Shown one piece after another: positions 1 to 6,297 of a stretch of 10,809 nucleotides of DNA. A program made the translations under genes and the position numbers. Each line of letters begins with the position of its first letter. Positions within the stretch are counted from its first letter, which is position 1. The notes beneath the pieces were generated by a model. That model saw only the letters and a list, made by a program, of their open reading frames with translations. It was not told where the DNA came from and ran no database searches. The DNA is taken from NCBI GenBank assembly GCA_016280695.1, contig JAEEHG010000079.1:1-10809 (forward strand). The letters run 5' to 3'. This DNA comes from Solobacterium sp. (lineage in GTDB: Bacteria; Bacillota_I; Bacilli_A; Erysipelotrichales; Erysipelotrichaceae).

Positions 1-261
1 ACCAGTGAAGGTGTGCTGATCCCGCGGATCCTGATCTGGCCCGACGGCCGAAAGTTCCGCATTGAAAAAGCTGAAGGCGGCAAGGCTTTCGGTATCTCGA
101 AATCCGGTCAGAACGGCCGTGTCTTCGATATCTGGATCTACGGCCGCAAGCGCCGGCTCTATCTGCAGAAAGACCGCTATTTTGTCGACAGTGCCGCCCG
201 CCCCGCACCGGCCCATGACCCGGTTGACCTGACGGATGAGGAACTGCTGGAAATTATCTGA
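1..261 (+). CDS. Conserved hypothetical protein, 3' part of gene (5' end outside window)
   Basis: The frame is open from the first base to a TGA at 259-261 and encodes about 86 residues. A GTG at 13 could serve as start, but no usable ribosome site lies before it, so the gene most likely begins upstream of the window. The visible protein is basic and beta-rich. It has an IPRILIWPDGRKF stretch near the start, a later IYGRKRRLYL stretch and an acidic tail ending in EELLEII. From memory, small clostridial proteins starting with an IPR-x-I-x-WPDGR-type motif are annotated only as hypothetical and sometimes lie near dinB-type polymerase genes. No function can be assigned. The next gene follows on the same strand after 48 bp. 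Confidence 0.6.
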   Translation, partial: TSEGVLIPRILIWPDGRKFRIEKAEGGKAFGISKSGQNGRVFDIWIYGRKRRLYLQKDRYFVDSAARPAPAHDPVDLTDEELLEII

Positions 262-309
262 ATACTTCTGTTACGCCGAGCGCTTTTTTCCTGTACGATA
301 CTGTCAGAT

Positions 310-909
310 ATGAAACAGTACAGAAAGCCGCTCAACATCGTCATTGCCGTAATTGTTCCTTGTGCCTGGGTATATATGATGTGCCGGGGTTCCGGTTCCC
401 TGGCCGCGACCGGGCTGCGGAGCCTGAAATACTTTACGGTGCTTTCCAACCTGCTTGAGGGCCTGGCTTCGGTACTGTTTCTGTGCGCCGCCCCTCATTC
501 CCCGCTGCTGAAATACGTCGCCGGCATTGCCGTAACCCTGACCTTCATGACCGTTCTGTGTTTTCTCGGCCCGGTCTTCGGCTACGCGTTCATGTTCAGG
601 GGCGCCAACTTCTGGTTCCATCTGGTGGTGCCGCTGCTGGCCATCGGGGAGATGCTGGTGATGGACGATGTCCGTCACAGCAGAAAGGACAGTCTGATGA
701 CTGTCCTGCCGTTATTCATATACGGGGCTTTCTATATGGGCAACATCCTGCTGAACGGGGTCGGCACCTGGCCCCAAAGCAATGACTGGTACGGCTTCGC
801 CCGCTGGGGCATCCCGCAGGGCATTGCCCTGTTTGCCCTGTTCTGCCTGCTCACCTATCTCGGCGCCAGGCTGATCACCCGGGCCGCTGCCCTGTTCCGC
901 AGATCCTGA
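310..909 (+). CDS. Six-helix integral membrane protein, Pr6Pr-like
   Basis: This 199-residue protein has about six hydrophobic segments, near residues 8-25, 41-59, 66-88, 102-118, 130-148 and 168-190. The second helix carries FTVLSNL (42-48), and the fourth has a histidine and proline pattern (H104, P108). Both resemble Pr6Pr-type bacterial membrane proteins, a family of unknown biochemical role. There is no signal peptide beyond the first helix. No Shine-Dalgarno sequence precedes the ATG. A TACGAT box at 294-299 could be a -10 placing the transcript start only a few bases before the ATG, but its -35 is poor. The last 35 bp overlap the end of the convergent cyclo-ligase gene. The family name is a pattern-based guess; the gene itself is well supported by length and hydrophobic periodicity. 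Confidence 0.75.
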   Translation: MKQYRKPLNIVIAVIVPCAWVYMMCRGSGSLAATGLRSLKYFTVLSNLLEGLASVLFLCAAPHSPLLKYVAGIAVTLTFMTVLCFLGPVFGYAFMFRGANFWFHLVVPLLAIGEMLVMDDVRHSRKDSLMTVLPLFIYGAFYMGNILLNGVGTWPQSNDWYGFARWGIPQGIALFALFCLLTYLGARLITRAAALFRRS

Positions 910-1456
910 AGACATCTACTTCCGTCACCACCAGGTCCATCCGTGCATCATGACTCTCAAAGGGCAGGTCCGCAGCCAGCAGCTTCCCGAAGCACAGGCA
1001 CAGCCGGCAGGTCTCCGTTTCCTGCAGGAAGCGGTCATAATAACCCATGCCATGGCCAAGCCGATCTCCTTCCGGGGTTGCGCTCAGGCACGGGATCACC
1101 GAGAGATCTATCCGGTTTCCGGCCGTGATACTGTCATCTTCCGGTTCGGGGATACCGAGCCTTCCTGTCTTCATCCTGCTGTCGGCATGGATCCGCACGG
1201 CTTTCATACAGCGGCCTTCGCACTTCGGCACATAAACTCTCTTGCCGGCGGCGAAGGCTGCTTTGATGATGGCGTCAGTGTCCGGTTCACGCTCCAAGCT
1301 GAGATAAACAAAGACGGAAGCGGCACGCTGAAAAACAGGCAGGCTTATCACCGTTTCGGCAATCGCCTTCCCAGCCTGCAGAACATACGCAGGATCCAGA
1401 TCCTCATACTGTTTCTTCAGCTGTTTCCTGCGTTCTTCTTTTCTGCCCGATGTCAT
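875..1456 (-). CDS. 5-formyltetrahydrofolate cyclo-ligase (5,10-methenyl-THF synthetase)
   Basis: This 193-residue protein has the usual length for the family, whose members convert 5-formyl-THF to 5,10-methenyl-THF using ATP in the cytoplasm, salvaging folate in one-carbon metabolism. The N-terminal half shows the basic KEERRKQLKKQ segment, then SLEREPDT (53-60) and GKRVYVP (71-77). GIPEP lies at 101-105. The signature glycine-rich ATP/folate loop, GDRLGHGMGYYDRFL, lies at 130-144. The ATG at 1456 is 3 bp after the stop of the small upstream membrane-peptide gene. I see no clear ribosome site, so translation is probably coupled to that peptide. The 3' end runs 35 bp into the opposite-strand membrane protein gene, and no terminator is visible there. 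Family identification is secure. Confidence 0.95.
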   Translation of the reverse strand: MTSGRKEERRKQLKKQYEDLDPAYVLQAGKAIAETVISLPVFQRAASVFVYLSLEREPDTDAIIKAAFAAGKRVYVPKCEGRCMKAVRIHADSRMKTGRLGIPEPEDDSITAGNRIDLSVIPCLSATPEGDRLGHGMGYYDRFLQETETCRLCLCFGKLLAADLPFESHDARMDLVVTEVDVFRICGTGQRPG

Positions 1457-1459
1457 TGT

Positions 1460-1636
1460 TCAGTGCACAGTTTCCTTTTCCGGCTGCCAGACATGGCTCA
1501 TCGCCGTGTCCGGCACTTCCTCTTCCTTGACTTCGGAGTGAGTTACCTGATAATACAGGAACGCCAGCCAGCCAAGTCCGCACAGACACGCCAGCAGGAA
1601 CAGCAGTCCGATCAGTCCGAATGTTTTTTTCTTCAT
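1460..1636 (-). CDS. 58-residue single-pass membrane peptide
   Basis: The start is basic (MKKK), followed by one strongly hydrophobic helix at about residues 4-28 and a short charged tail containing EVKEEEVPD. The helix carries LFLLACLCGLGWLAFL. It could resemble a lipobox, but two cysteines inside a long helix fit a membrane anchor better. The reading frame can be extended to a TTG at 1645. The ATG at 1636 is preferred because GGAG (1648-1651) lies 11 bases before it but only two bases before the TTG. An extended -10 promoter sits just upstream, so this is the first gene of a two-gene unit with the cyclo-ligase, whose ATG follows 3 bp after this stop. No function is recognised. Confidence 0.7.
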   Translation of the reverse strand: MKKKTFGLIGLLFLLACLCGLGWLAFLYYQVTHSEVKEEEVPDTAMSHVWQPEKETVH

Positions 1637-1663
1637 GGTGCTCAATTCTCCGTTTCTGCTTTC

Positions 1664-1672
1664 ATTATAACA
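1664..1672 (-). promoter_or_regulatory. Extended -10 promoter for membrane peptide and cyclo-ligase unit
   Basis: Read on the minus strand, TGTTATAAT gives a consensus TATAAT -10 (1664-1669) with the extended TG motif. No good -35 lies at 15-19 bp, which is usual for extended -10 promoters. The predicted transcript starts near 1657, about 20 bases before the ATG at 1636. The promoter lies immediately after the flavodoxin terminator, so the next unit is re-initiated here. Confidence 0.7.
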
Positions 1673-1676
1673 GCGG

Positions 1677-1709
1677 AAAAAGAAAAGGTCTCGTCACTGA
1701 CGGGACCTC
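1677..1709 (-). terminator. Rho-independent terminator after flavodoxin gene
   Basis: On the minus strand the arms GGTCCCGTC and GACGAGACC pair around a three-base AGT loop with one C-A mismatch. They are followed by T-runs interrupted by one C (TTTTCTTTTT). The hairpin begins 9 bp after the flavodoxin stop codon. On the plus strand the same arms pair with a G-U in place of the mismatch but lack a good T tract, so termination is mainly leftward. Confidence 0.8.
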
Positions 1710-1717
1710 TTTGAAGC

Positions 1718-2203
1718 TTATTCGCCGAAGACTGCCTTGGTCTGGGCTGCCATGCGCTTGCCGTAGTCGACAGCCAGGGCATTCCAGTCGTATTCAGCAC
1801 TGCCGATGGCGATCGGGCCGAGATGAATCGGCGGATTGCCGGCAACGCCGCCGCCGGAGTAAACCATCATGCCGAAGAACATTTCATGAACGAGAATGTT
1901 CATCATGGCCATTTCGTTGCCGCCCCATGCATACTGGGCTGTTGCGAAAGCGCCGCCCAGCTTGCCGGCTACCTTGTACTTGCCGAGTGTCTCGAGGAAG
2001 GCGGTTGTTTCAGCGGCCGCGTCTGTATAGTAAGTCGGGGTGCCGATGATAACGCACTTGCTCTCTTCCATCCATTCCAGATCAATATCATGATAAGCGA
2101 ACGCCTTGGCTTCCAGCCCGCCCAGGGTCAGGCCTTCAGCGATCTTTTCGGCAATGCCGGCGGTAACACCGGTTTTGGATACATAAACAACTGCTGCTTT
2201 CAT
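1718..2203 (-). CDS. Flavodoxin-family protein
   Basis: This 161-residue cytoplasmic protein should bind FMN and act as a one- or two-electron carrier or as a WrbA-like NAD(P)H:quinone/FMN reductase. The FMN phosphate loop is S-K-T-G-V-T (9-14) after the first beta strand, matching the S/T-x-T-G-x-T pattern. GTPTYYTDAAAE follows as the second flavin loop, and YAWGG lies in the third. The length fits a short-chain flavodoxin. The ATG at 2203 has a strong AAAGGAGAA ribosome site 7-8 bases upstream. An extended -10 lies in the 63-bp gap to the chromate-family transporter pair, and a hairpin terminator follows, so it is probably a monocistronic unit, possibly with read-through from the transporters. 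Fold assignment is secure; the redox partner is unknown. Confidence 0.92.
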   Translation of the reverse strand: MKAAVVYVSKTGVTAGIAEKIAEGLTLGGLEAKAFAYHDIDLEWMEESKCVIIGTPTYYTDAAAETTAFLETLGKYKVAGKLGGAFATAQYAWGGNEMAMMNILVHEMFFGMMVYSGGGVAGNPPIHLGPIAIGSAEYDWNALAVDYGKRMAAQTKAVFGE

Positions 2204-2229
2204 AAGAATTATTCTCCTTTGCTGATTTC

Positions 2230-2238
2230 ATCATACCA
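2230..2238 (-). promoter_or_regulatory. Candidate extended -10 promoter for flavodoxin gene
   Basis: The minus strand reads TGGTATGAT, a 5-of-6 -10 box (TATGAT, 2230-2235) with the upstream TG of an extended -10. I see no convincing -35. The predicted start near 2223 leaves a 19-20 base leader containing the AAAGGAGAA ribosome site. Confidence 0.5.
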
Positions 2239-2266
2239 CATCTCCATCCGGCAAAGGCGGTAATGC

Positions 2267-2833
2267 TCAGAACAGCAGTATTATTCCGGCCACTGCCGAA
2301 ACAGCAATGCACAGGATCGGATGCGGCTTGTATTTCCGGATCACCGCGTACATCAGGATAAACCAGATCAGCTTTTTCAGTTCGATCAGATCCAGGAAGT
2401 TATGCGTCTGCAGGAAGACATCCATATGCAGCACACCCGCCTCCACGACGCTGAAGCCGGCCGCTGCGATCAGGCCGGTAACTGCCGGTCGCAGACCATA
2501 GAACACGTTCTCGACCAGCGTGCTTTCACGGAACTTTTCCAGATAGGCAGACACGATATTGACAATGATGATCGCCGGCGTAATCACTCCCAGCGTGGCT
2601 ATGATTCCGCCCGGGACACCGGCAACGGAACAACCGACGTAGGTAGCCATATTGACTCCGACCGGGCCCGGGGTGGATTCCGAAACAGCAATCATATCCG
2701 TAATCAGCGCCTGCGAATACCAGCCCGAAGTCACAGCCAGCTTCTGCAGGAACGGCAGGGTAGCCATACCGCCGCCAACCGCGAAGAGGCCGATCTTGAA
2801 GAACTCCCAGAATAACTGCAGATATATCATCAT
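2267..2833 (-). CDS. Chromate-family (CHR) transporter, half-size subunit 2
   Basis: This is a 188-residue, very hydrophobic protein of the single-domain (short-chain) CHR type. The N-terminal helix ends in the family glycine motif VGGGMATLP, and the family stretch AVSESTPGPVGVNMATYVG follows a cytoplasmic loop. Four or five further helices end in a hydrophobic C-terminus. Family members of this size work as paired subunits that together equal one long ChrA protein. Partner evidence is direct: the ATG overlaps the stop codon of the upstream half-size gene by 4 bp (ATGA). A GGGAGG ribosome site lies 9 bases before it. A second ATG follows immediately. The family exports chromate in some bacteria, but the natural substrate here is unknown. 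Confidence 0.93.
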   Translation of the reverse strand: MMIYLQLFWEFFKIGLFAVGGGMATLPFLQKLAVTSGWYSQALITDMIAVSESTPGPVGVNMATYVGCSVAGVPGGIIATLGVITPAIIIVNIVSAYLEKFRESTLVENVFYGLRPAVTGLIAAAGFSVVEAGVLHMDVFLQTHNFLDLIELKKLIWFILMYAVIRKYKPHPILCIAVSAVAGIILLF

Positions 2834-3396
2834 TTCGGCTGGCCTCCCTTCATGGCGGATCCGGTTTTCAATGCCTGGACCACAGCGCCGAGAAGCCCGC
2901 TGGCAATAATGATGAGAATCGGCGACACCGATGTGAACAAACTGAGGTACAGCACTGCCAGGCAGAGAACAATACCGAAAATATCCTTGATGCCCTTTCT
3001 TGCCATGGCCAGTACCGTATCCAGGATCAGCGCCGCCACACAGACAGTAATTGCGCTCAGCGCATGACGGACATAGACATTGTCCTGGAAGCTGGACAGC
3101 AGGAAGTAAATCACTGAAATGATGATAATGCAGGGGCTGACCACGCCGAAAGCTGCAGCCAGTGCCCCGGGGACTTTTTTCTGTTTATGCCCGATAAACA
3201 CTCCGACATTGACGGAGATGATGCCCGGCAGACCCTGGCTGACCGCGTAGTAATCAATAATTTCTTCTTCGCTCATCCAGCGCCGTTTCTGAACGATTTC
3301 CCGCCGCAGGATCGGCAGCATCGCATAGCCGCCGCCGAAAGTCACCGCACCCATGCGGAAAAACAGTAAATAAAGATCAAGCAGCTCACCCGCCAT
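2830..3396 (-). CDS. Chromate-family (CHR) transporter, half-size subunit 1
   Basis: This is a 188-residue membrane protein with the CHR signature FGGGYAMLPIL near residues 20-30. An REIVQKRRWMSEEEIID loop follows, then AVSQGLPGIISVNVGVFIG, and then about four more helices with a basic C-terminus. It is the first gene of the transporter pair and shares its fold with subunit 2 but not a close sequence. A strong AAGGAGG ribosome site (3403-3409) lies 6 bases before the ATG. A good promoter lies 45-70 bases upstream, so the pair can be expressed apart from the Nudix/lipoprotein genes. The two equal halves fit the antiparallel two-subunit arrangement known for short-chain CHR pairs such as those of Bacillus subtilis. 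Confidence 0.93.
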   Translation of the reverse strand: MAGELLDLYLLFFRMGAVTFGGGYAMLPILRREIVQKRRWMSEEEIIDYYAVSQGLPGIISVNVGVFIGHKQKKVPGALAAAFGVVSPCIIIISVIYFLLSSFQDNVYVRHALSAITVCVAALILDTVLAMARKGIKDIFGIVLCLAVLYLSLFTSVSPILIIIASGLLGAVVQALKTGSAMKGGQPK

Positions 3397-3440
3397 ATGA
3401 AACCTCCTTCATATACCCGATATATTGCATGACTTGATCC

Positions 3441-3468
3441 ATGTTATCATGATGCGTTTATTTGTCAA
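3441..3468 (-). promoter_or_regulatory. Promoter of the chromate-family transporter pair
   Basis: The minus strand has a perfect TTGACA -35 (3463-3468), a 16-bp spacer and TAACAT as -10 (3441-3446), preceded by TG in the extended position. The start is predicted near 3434, giving a leader of about 37 bases. The -35 lies across the stop codon of the upstream Nudix gene (3465-3467). No terminator separates the two genes, so read-through is also possible. Confidence 0.75.
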
Positions 3469-4049
3469 TCAGAGAGCTGTTTACGGTACTGTTCCGCTCC
3501 AGTAATGAGCTTGGGATAGATCCGCTCCCGGAACCACGGTTCTGCCGAAGCAGCCAGGGCTTCTGCCGGGGTGAACCAGGCAACCGCCCTGTTTTCCTCT
3601 TCCCGGCTGTGCACCGGCTCCTCTTCATCCGCCCTCAGCAGATACGTCACATTCAGATGCAGGTGGGAACCGACATAGTGGCCTTTTTTCTCATGCCCGC
3701 TGACCGGCAGGATTTCCACTGAGAGGATATCCCGGCTGACCGGGGTCACCTGCCGGAGGCCGCTTTCCTCCTGCACTTCCCGCATGGCCACAGCCAGCAG
3801 ATCCTCATTCCCGTCCGCGTGCCCGCCCAGCCAGGCCCAGGAATCATAAATGCGGTGATATGCCATCAGCACTTTCGTAAAACCGCGGTTCACCACCCAT
3901 GCCGAGGCCGTCATTTGCATGATTTCGTTTTCCCGGGAAAAGATATTGTCAATTGCTAGGGCGGAAAGAATCTGTTTCAGATCCTTTTCTTCCTGTTCAT
4001 TTACCGGAACATAGCGTTCCAGCTGCTGTCTTAAATCATTCCTGTTCAT
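3465..4049 (-). CDS. Nudix hydrolase
   Basis: This 194-residue protein carries a complete Nudix box at residues 76-98, of the form G-x5-E-x7-REVQEESGL, which matches the GX5EX7REUXEEXGU consensus including the metal-binding glutamates. Such enzymes cleave nucleoside diphosphate-linked compounds; the exact substrate cannot be read from the sequence. A helical region at residues 1-45 precedes the domain. The frame stays open to 4217, but that extension lies inside the upstream lipoprotein gene and looks like a shadow, so the ATG at 4049 is used. No clear ribosome site precedes it. The upstream stop is 16 bp away, so it is probably translated as part of that operon. The ADGNEDLLAVAMRE context resembles ADP-ribose or isopentenyl-type Nudix proteins, without proof. 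Confidence 0.92.
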   Translation of the reverse strand: MNRNDLRQQLERYVPVNEQEEKDLKQILSALAIDNIFSRENEIMQMTASAWVVNRGFTKVLMAYHRIYDSWAWLGGHADGNEDLLAVAMREVQEESGLRQVTPVSRDILSVEILPVSGHEKKGHYVGSHLHLNVTYLLRADEEEPVHSREEENRAVAWFTPAEALAASAEPWFRERIYPKLITGAEQYRKQLSD

Positions 4050-4065
4050 TGCTGAACGGCTGCTT

Positions 4066-4974
4066 TCATGGGGCCGGATGCGCCCAGTTCTGTCCGTCTT
4101 CCGAGCAGATGACATCAACGGTGCCGTCCGGCAGATAGCCGGCAGCCCAGTGGGTATCGGTATCGTCCTTGCGCAGGACATAGTCCAGATACATGTTCGC
4201 ATCGTAGCAGAACTCACCCATCTTCATCAGCTCACCGCCGGAATTGACTGCCTGACTGACTTCTCCCTGCTGCAGCAGCGCGTCAAACAGGCCCTGCTCC
4301 TTGAACGGAATCTCATCACTGCTGAAGAAATCATACGGGGTAATATCAACCACGCCCATATGGAAAGCGGTGCGCAGGACCCGGCCGCCCAGATCAAAGC
4401 CGGTGTAGATGAATCCATCCGTCTTGCCGTCGGCAAAATGTCTGACATACTCGATCATGCCGGCCGGCGCGTCTGACTCGGCGCTCTCCACATACAGGAT
4501 CGGCTGTGATTTTTCCGCTTCATACCAGACTTCGGTGATTTCGCCGGCATACCAGCTGTAGCGGCCGACGCGAAGATCCGTATCCACTGCCGGGATAATC
4601 AGATAGACATTGTCTTCATATTCTCCGAGGTCCCCGTAGATGACATGGTCTTCATCAATCTCTGCCGCCAATGGCAGATTCAGCTCACTGGCTGCCCGGG
4701 CAACGACATCTGCCCTTGACCGTTCGGAATTCACTGTGCCCAGGAATGCAACCTCCAGGTCCTCATAGCCTTCCATGCCGGCCATATACGGATGCGGAGT
4801 TTCACTGCCGGCAGTTCCGGCGGCGCCGGGACGTTCCGAGGCAGGTTTCGCGGCTGGAACCCCGGCCGGAGCCGGCGTCGGGGCGCCAGCCGGAGTCGGT
4901 GTCGGATCTGCTGCTTTGCCGGCACACGCGCCCAGCATCACCGCTGTCAGGATAACAGTAATCAGTTTCTTCAT
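4066..4974 (-). CDS. Lipoprotein with Pro/Ala/Thr-rich linker, unknown function
   Basis: This 302-residue exported protein has a signal peptide (MKK, then a hydrophobic stretch) ending in the lipobox LGAC, so Cys17 should be lipid-modified and the protein anchored outside the membrane. Residues 20-60 form a Pro/Ala/Thr/Gly linker with a tandem eight-residue repeat (PTPTPAGA, PTPAPAGV). The remainder is an acidic globular domain rich in aromatic residues (YSWYAGEITEVWYEAE, FIYTGFDLGGRVL) that I do not recognise. The end (GTVDVICSEDGQNWAHPAP) may be a small extra beta segment. A GAGGAGG ribosome site lies 5 bases before the ATG. The gene follows another lipoprotein gene after 15 bp and precedes the Nudix gene by 16 bp. 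Confidence 0.9.
   Translation of the reverse strand: MKKLITVILTAVMLGACAGKAADPTPTPAGAPTPAPAGVPAAKPASERPGAAGTAGSETPHPYMAGMEGYEDLEVAFLGTVNSERSRADVVARAASELNLPLAAEIDEDHVIYGDLGEYEDNVYLIIPAVDTDLRVGRYSWYAGEITEVWYEAEKSQPILYVESAESDAPAGMIEYVRHFADGKTDGFIYTGFDLGGRVLRTAFHMGVVDITPYDFFSSDEIPFKEQGLFDALLQQGEVSQAVNSGGELMKMGEFCYDANMYLDYVLRKDDTDTHWAAGYLPDGTVDVICSEDGQNWAHPAP
4866..4913 (-). repeat. 24-bp tandem duplication inside lipoprotein linker
   Basis: Two adjacent 24-bp units start CCGGAG(C/T)CGG(C/T)GTCGG on the plus strand and match at 14 of their first 16 bases, after which they diverge. They encode the eight-residue linker units of the lipoprotein. The unit is in frame, so changes in copy number would lengthen or shorten the linker without breaking the gene. 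Confidence 0.55.
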
Positions 4975-4989
4975 AACTTCCTCCTCGCC

Positions 4990-5442
4990 TTACAAAGCGG
5001 CGCCAAATACTTCGTATGTTTCCACCGGATTTCCTTCCGTGTCTGTCACTTCCAGAACCCAGGAAACCGGATTGTCATTATAATACTCGCCAACCCTGAA
5101 CCGCATGGTCCAGCCGTCTTCAAGGGCCACATCATCAGCACTGAAATATATCTTCCCCGCGGAAATCATCCGGATGAGATACAGCCCGTTTTCTGCCGGT
5201 TCGCACAGCTGTGCTTCTGTTTCGGTGTTCACTTTCATTCCCCTGACGGCCGGGGTGCCCCAGACCGTGGTTTTTCTGTTTTCCTCTGTACCGGCCAGAA
5301 TCCATACATCGGTATCCGTCACTTCGTTGACAAATATAACCGTACCGGCCGCCGGCACTTCCGGGGCAGGTTCTTCCTCACGGGTGCATCCGGCCGCAAA
5401 CAGCGCCAGCATGCACACGGCCAGCAGCTTCATCGTTTTCAT
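4990..5442 (-). CDS. Small lipoprotein, unknown function
   Basis: This 150-residue protein has a signal sequence (MKTMK, then a hydrophobic stretch) and a lipobox-like AAGC with the modified cysteine at residue 19. A short acidic and proline spacer (REEEPAPEVPAAG) follows. The mature domain of about 115 residues looks all-beta (VIFVNEVTDTDVWIL, GLYLIRMI, WTMRFRVGEYYND) and does not match a family I can name. The ATG at 5442 overlaps the stop of the DUF3267 gene by 4 bp, and GGAAGAG lies just before it, which implies coupled translation. A second lipoprotein follows after 15 bp, so the two probably act at the same surface site. Confidence 0.88.
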   Translation of the reverse strand: MKTMKLLAVCMLALFAAGCTREEEPAPEVPAAGTVIFVNEVTDTDVWILAGTEENRKTTVWGTPAVRGMKVNTETEAQLCEPAENGLYLIRMISAGKIYFSADDVALEDGWTMRFRVGEYYNDNPVSWVLEVTDTEGNPVETYEVFGAAL

Positions 5443-6137
5443 TGCTCTTCCGGCATCGGGGCAGGCCCGCCGGACTCCGCTTTTTCGAAAATAACCCCGC
5501 CGCCCTGGGTCGGGTGGTCAATATAGACAACTTCGGAAGAGTCACTGTGATACTTCAGTATATTTCTGACAATCATGATGTCCCCGGCAGCTCCGTCTGT
5601 CATCAGGATCCCCATGCAGAGGACCGGCAGGCTGCCCTGCAGGATCCCGTGAATCATGGGCAGGATGCCCAGCACCAGCAGCGGCATCAGGGCTCCGGCT
5701 ATGTAGGGCCCCCGGGCCAGCGGCACCTTGCAGGAACAGTACGGCGTCACATACTGTACCATGAAACCGAACGCGATATCCTTCATGTGGTGTTCCGCGA
5801 ATACCGCCCAGGTCAGGCCGTGAATCAGCTCATGTACGACAATCAGCACAAGATACATAAGGAAAAACCACCACGGGAAGCGGAAGGAAATTCCGTTTCC
5901 CCGGTTTTTCAATATGAACAGCCCGAAACCGATCACCGCTGCCGGGATCAGCAGCCCGATGGCAAAAATATTGGCCTTGACGATACTGATGGTCAGATCC
6001 GTCCGGCGCCAGCCCTTTTCGCGCATGTTTTCCGCCAGTATTTCAAACTGTTCCAGCCGCTTCTGCTCGTCTTTTGACAGTTTTCTGGCTTTTTCCTTTT
6101 CGTCCGTATTCCCGGTCACGTTATCCTTCTTACTCAT
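5439..6137 (-). CDS. DUF3267 membrane metalloprotease-like protein
   Basis: The 232-residue product has a charged N-terminal region (residues 1-50, rich in Lys and Glu), then hydrophobic segments near 52-76, 88-106, 145-165 and 167-180. A zinc-protease-type HELIH motif lies at 102-106 inside the second. TPYCSCKVPL (131-140) and DGAAGD (181-186) are typical of DUF3267 proteins, with Asp186 a plausible third metal ligand. The C-terminus is Gly/Pro/Glu rich. Proteolytic activity of this family is unproven. The frame runs open to 6314, but the extension crosses the divergent promoter region and looks non-coding, so the ATG at 6137 is chosen. There is no ribosome site, and an extended -10 (6144-6152) would start transcription at or next to the ATG. 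It is the first gene of the lipoprotein/Nudix unit. Confidence 0.88.
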   Translation of the reverse strand: MSKKDNVTGNTDEKEKARKLSKDEQKRLEQFEILAENMREKGWRRTDLTISIVKANIFAIGLLIPAAVIGFGLFILKNRGNGISFRFPWWFFLMYLVLIVVHELIHGLTWAVFAEHHMKDIAFGFMVQYVTPYCSCKVPLARGPYIAGALMPLLVLGILPMIHGILQGSLPVLCMGILMTDGAAGDIMIVRNILKYHSDSSEVVYIDHPTQGGGVIFEKAESGGPAPMPEEQ

Positions 6138-6143
6138 GTTTTT

Positions 6144-6152
6144 ATTATCGCA
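6144..6152 (-). promoter_or_regulatory. Extended -10 promoter of DUF3267/lipoprotein unit, possibly leaderless
   Basis: The minus strand reads TGCGATAAT: a GATAAT -10 (6144-6149) with the TG extension and no good -35. Only six bases (AAAAAC) separate the -10 from the ATG at 6137. A normal start 6-7 bases after the -10 would therefore fall on the ATG itself. Confidence 0.5.
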
Positions 6153-6262
6153 CAAATACCCCCGGTCTGCGGCTTTCGTGTATCCTGTCCTGAGCAGTGC
6201 GAAAAAGCATGATTTCTTACAGGGTATAGCATATGAAACTTTCGCGGATCTTTCTGCCGCAT

Positions 6263-6268
6263 TATAAT
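6263..6268 (+). promoter_or_regulatory. -10 box for DUF169 gene
   Basis: A perfect TATAAT lies at 6263-6268, with only a weak TTTCGC at 6240-6245 as -35 after a 17-bp spacer. The transcript is predicted to start near 6275. The GGAGG of the DUF169 ribosome site lies shortly after. This promoter and the leftward DUF3267 promoter face away from each other within the 160-bp gap. Confidence 0.55.
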
Positions 6269-6297
6269 ATTTCTGAACAGATGGAGGTAAGCTGACA

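Noticed and set aside
271..291. Possible terminator CGC-CGA-GCG followed by a T run after the first gene
   Set aside because: The stem is only three base pairs, too short to be credible.
950..1714. 254-codon open frame on the + strand
   Set aside because: It lies opposite the cyclo-ligase and membrane-peptide genes, which have a family signature and signals; its translation shows no recognisable domain.
2204..2266. Terminator between the transporter pair and the flavodoxin gene
   Set aside because: Only a three-base-pair stem can be drawn and there is no T tract, so read-through into flavodoxin cannot be excluded.
3428..3456. Imperfect inverted repeat (GCATGA and TCATGATGC) around the transporter promoter, possible operator
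   Set aside because: The arms are short and unequal, and CATG-rich sequence makes this likely by chance.
4792..5526. 244-codon open frame on the + strand
   Set aside because: It is antisense to two lipoprotein genes with signal peptides and good ribosome sites.
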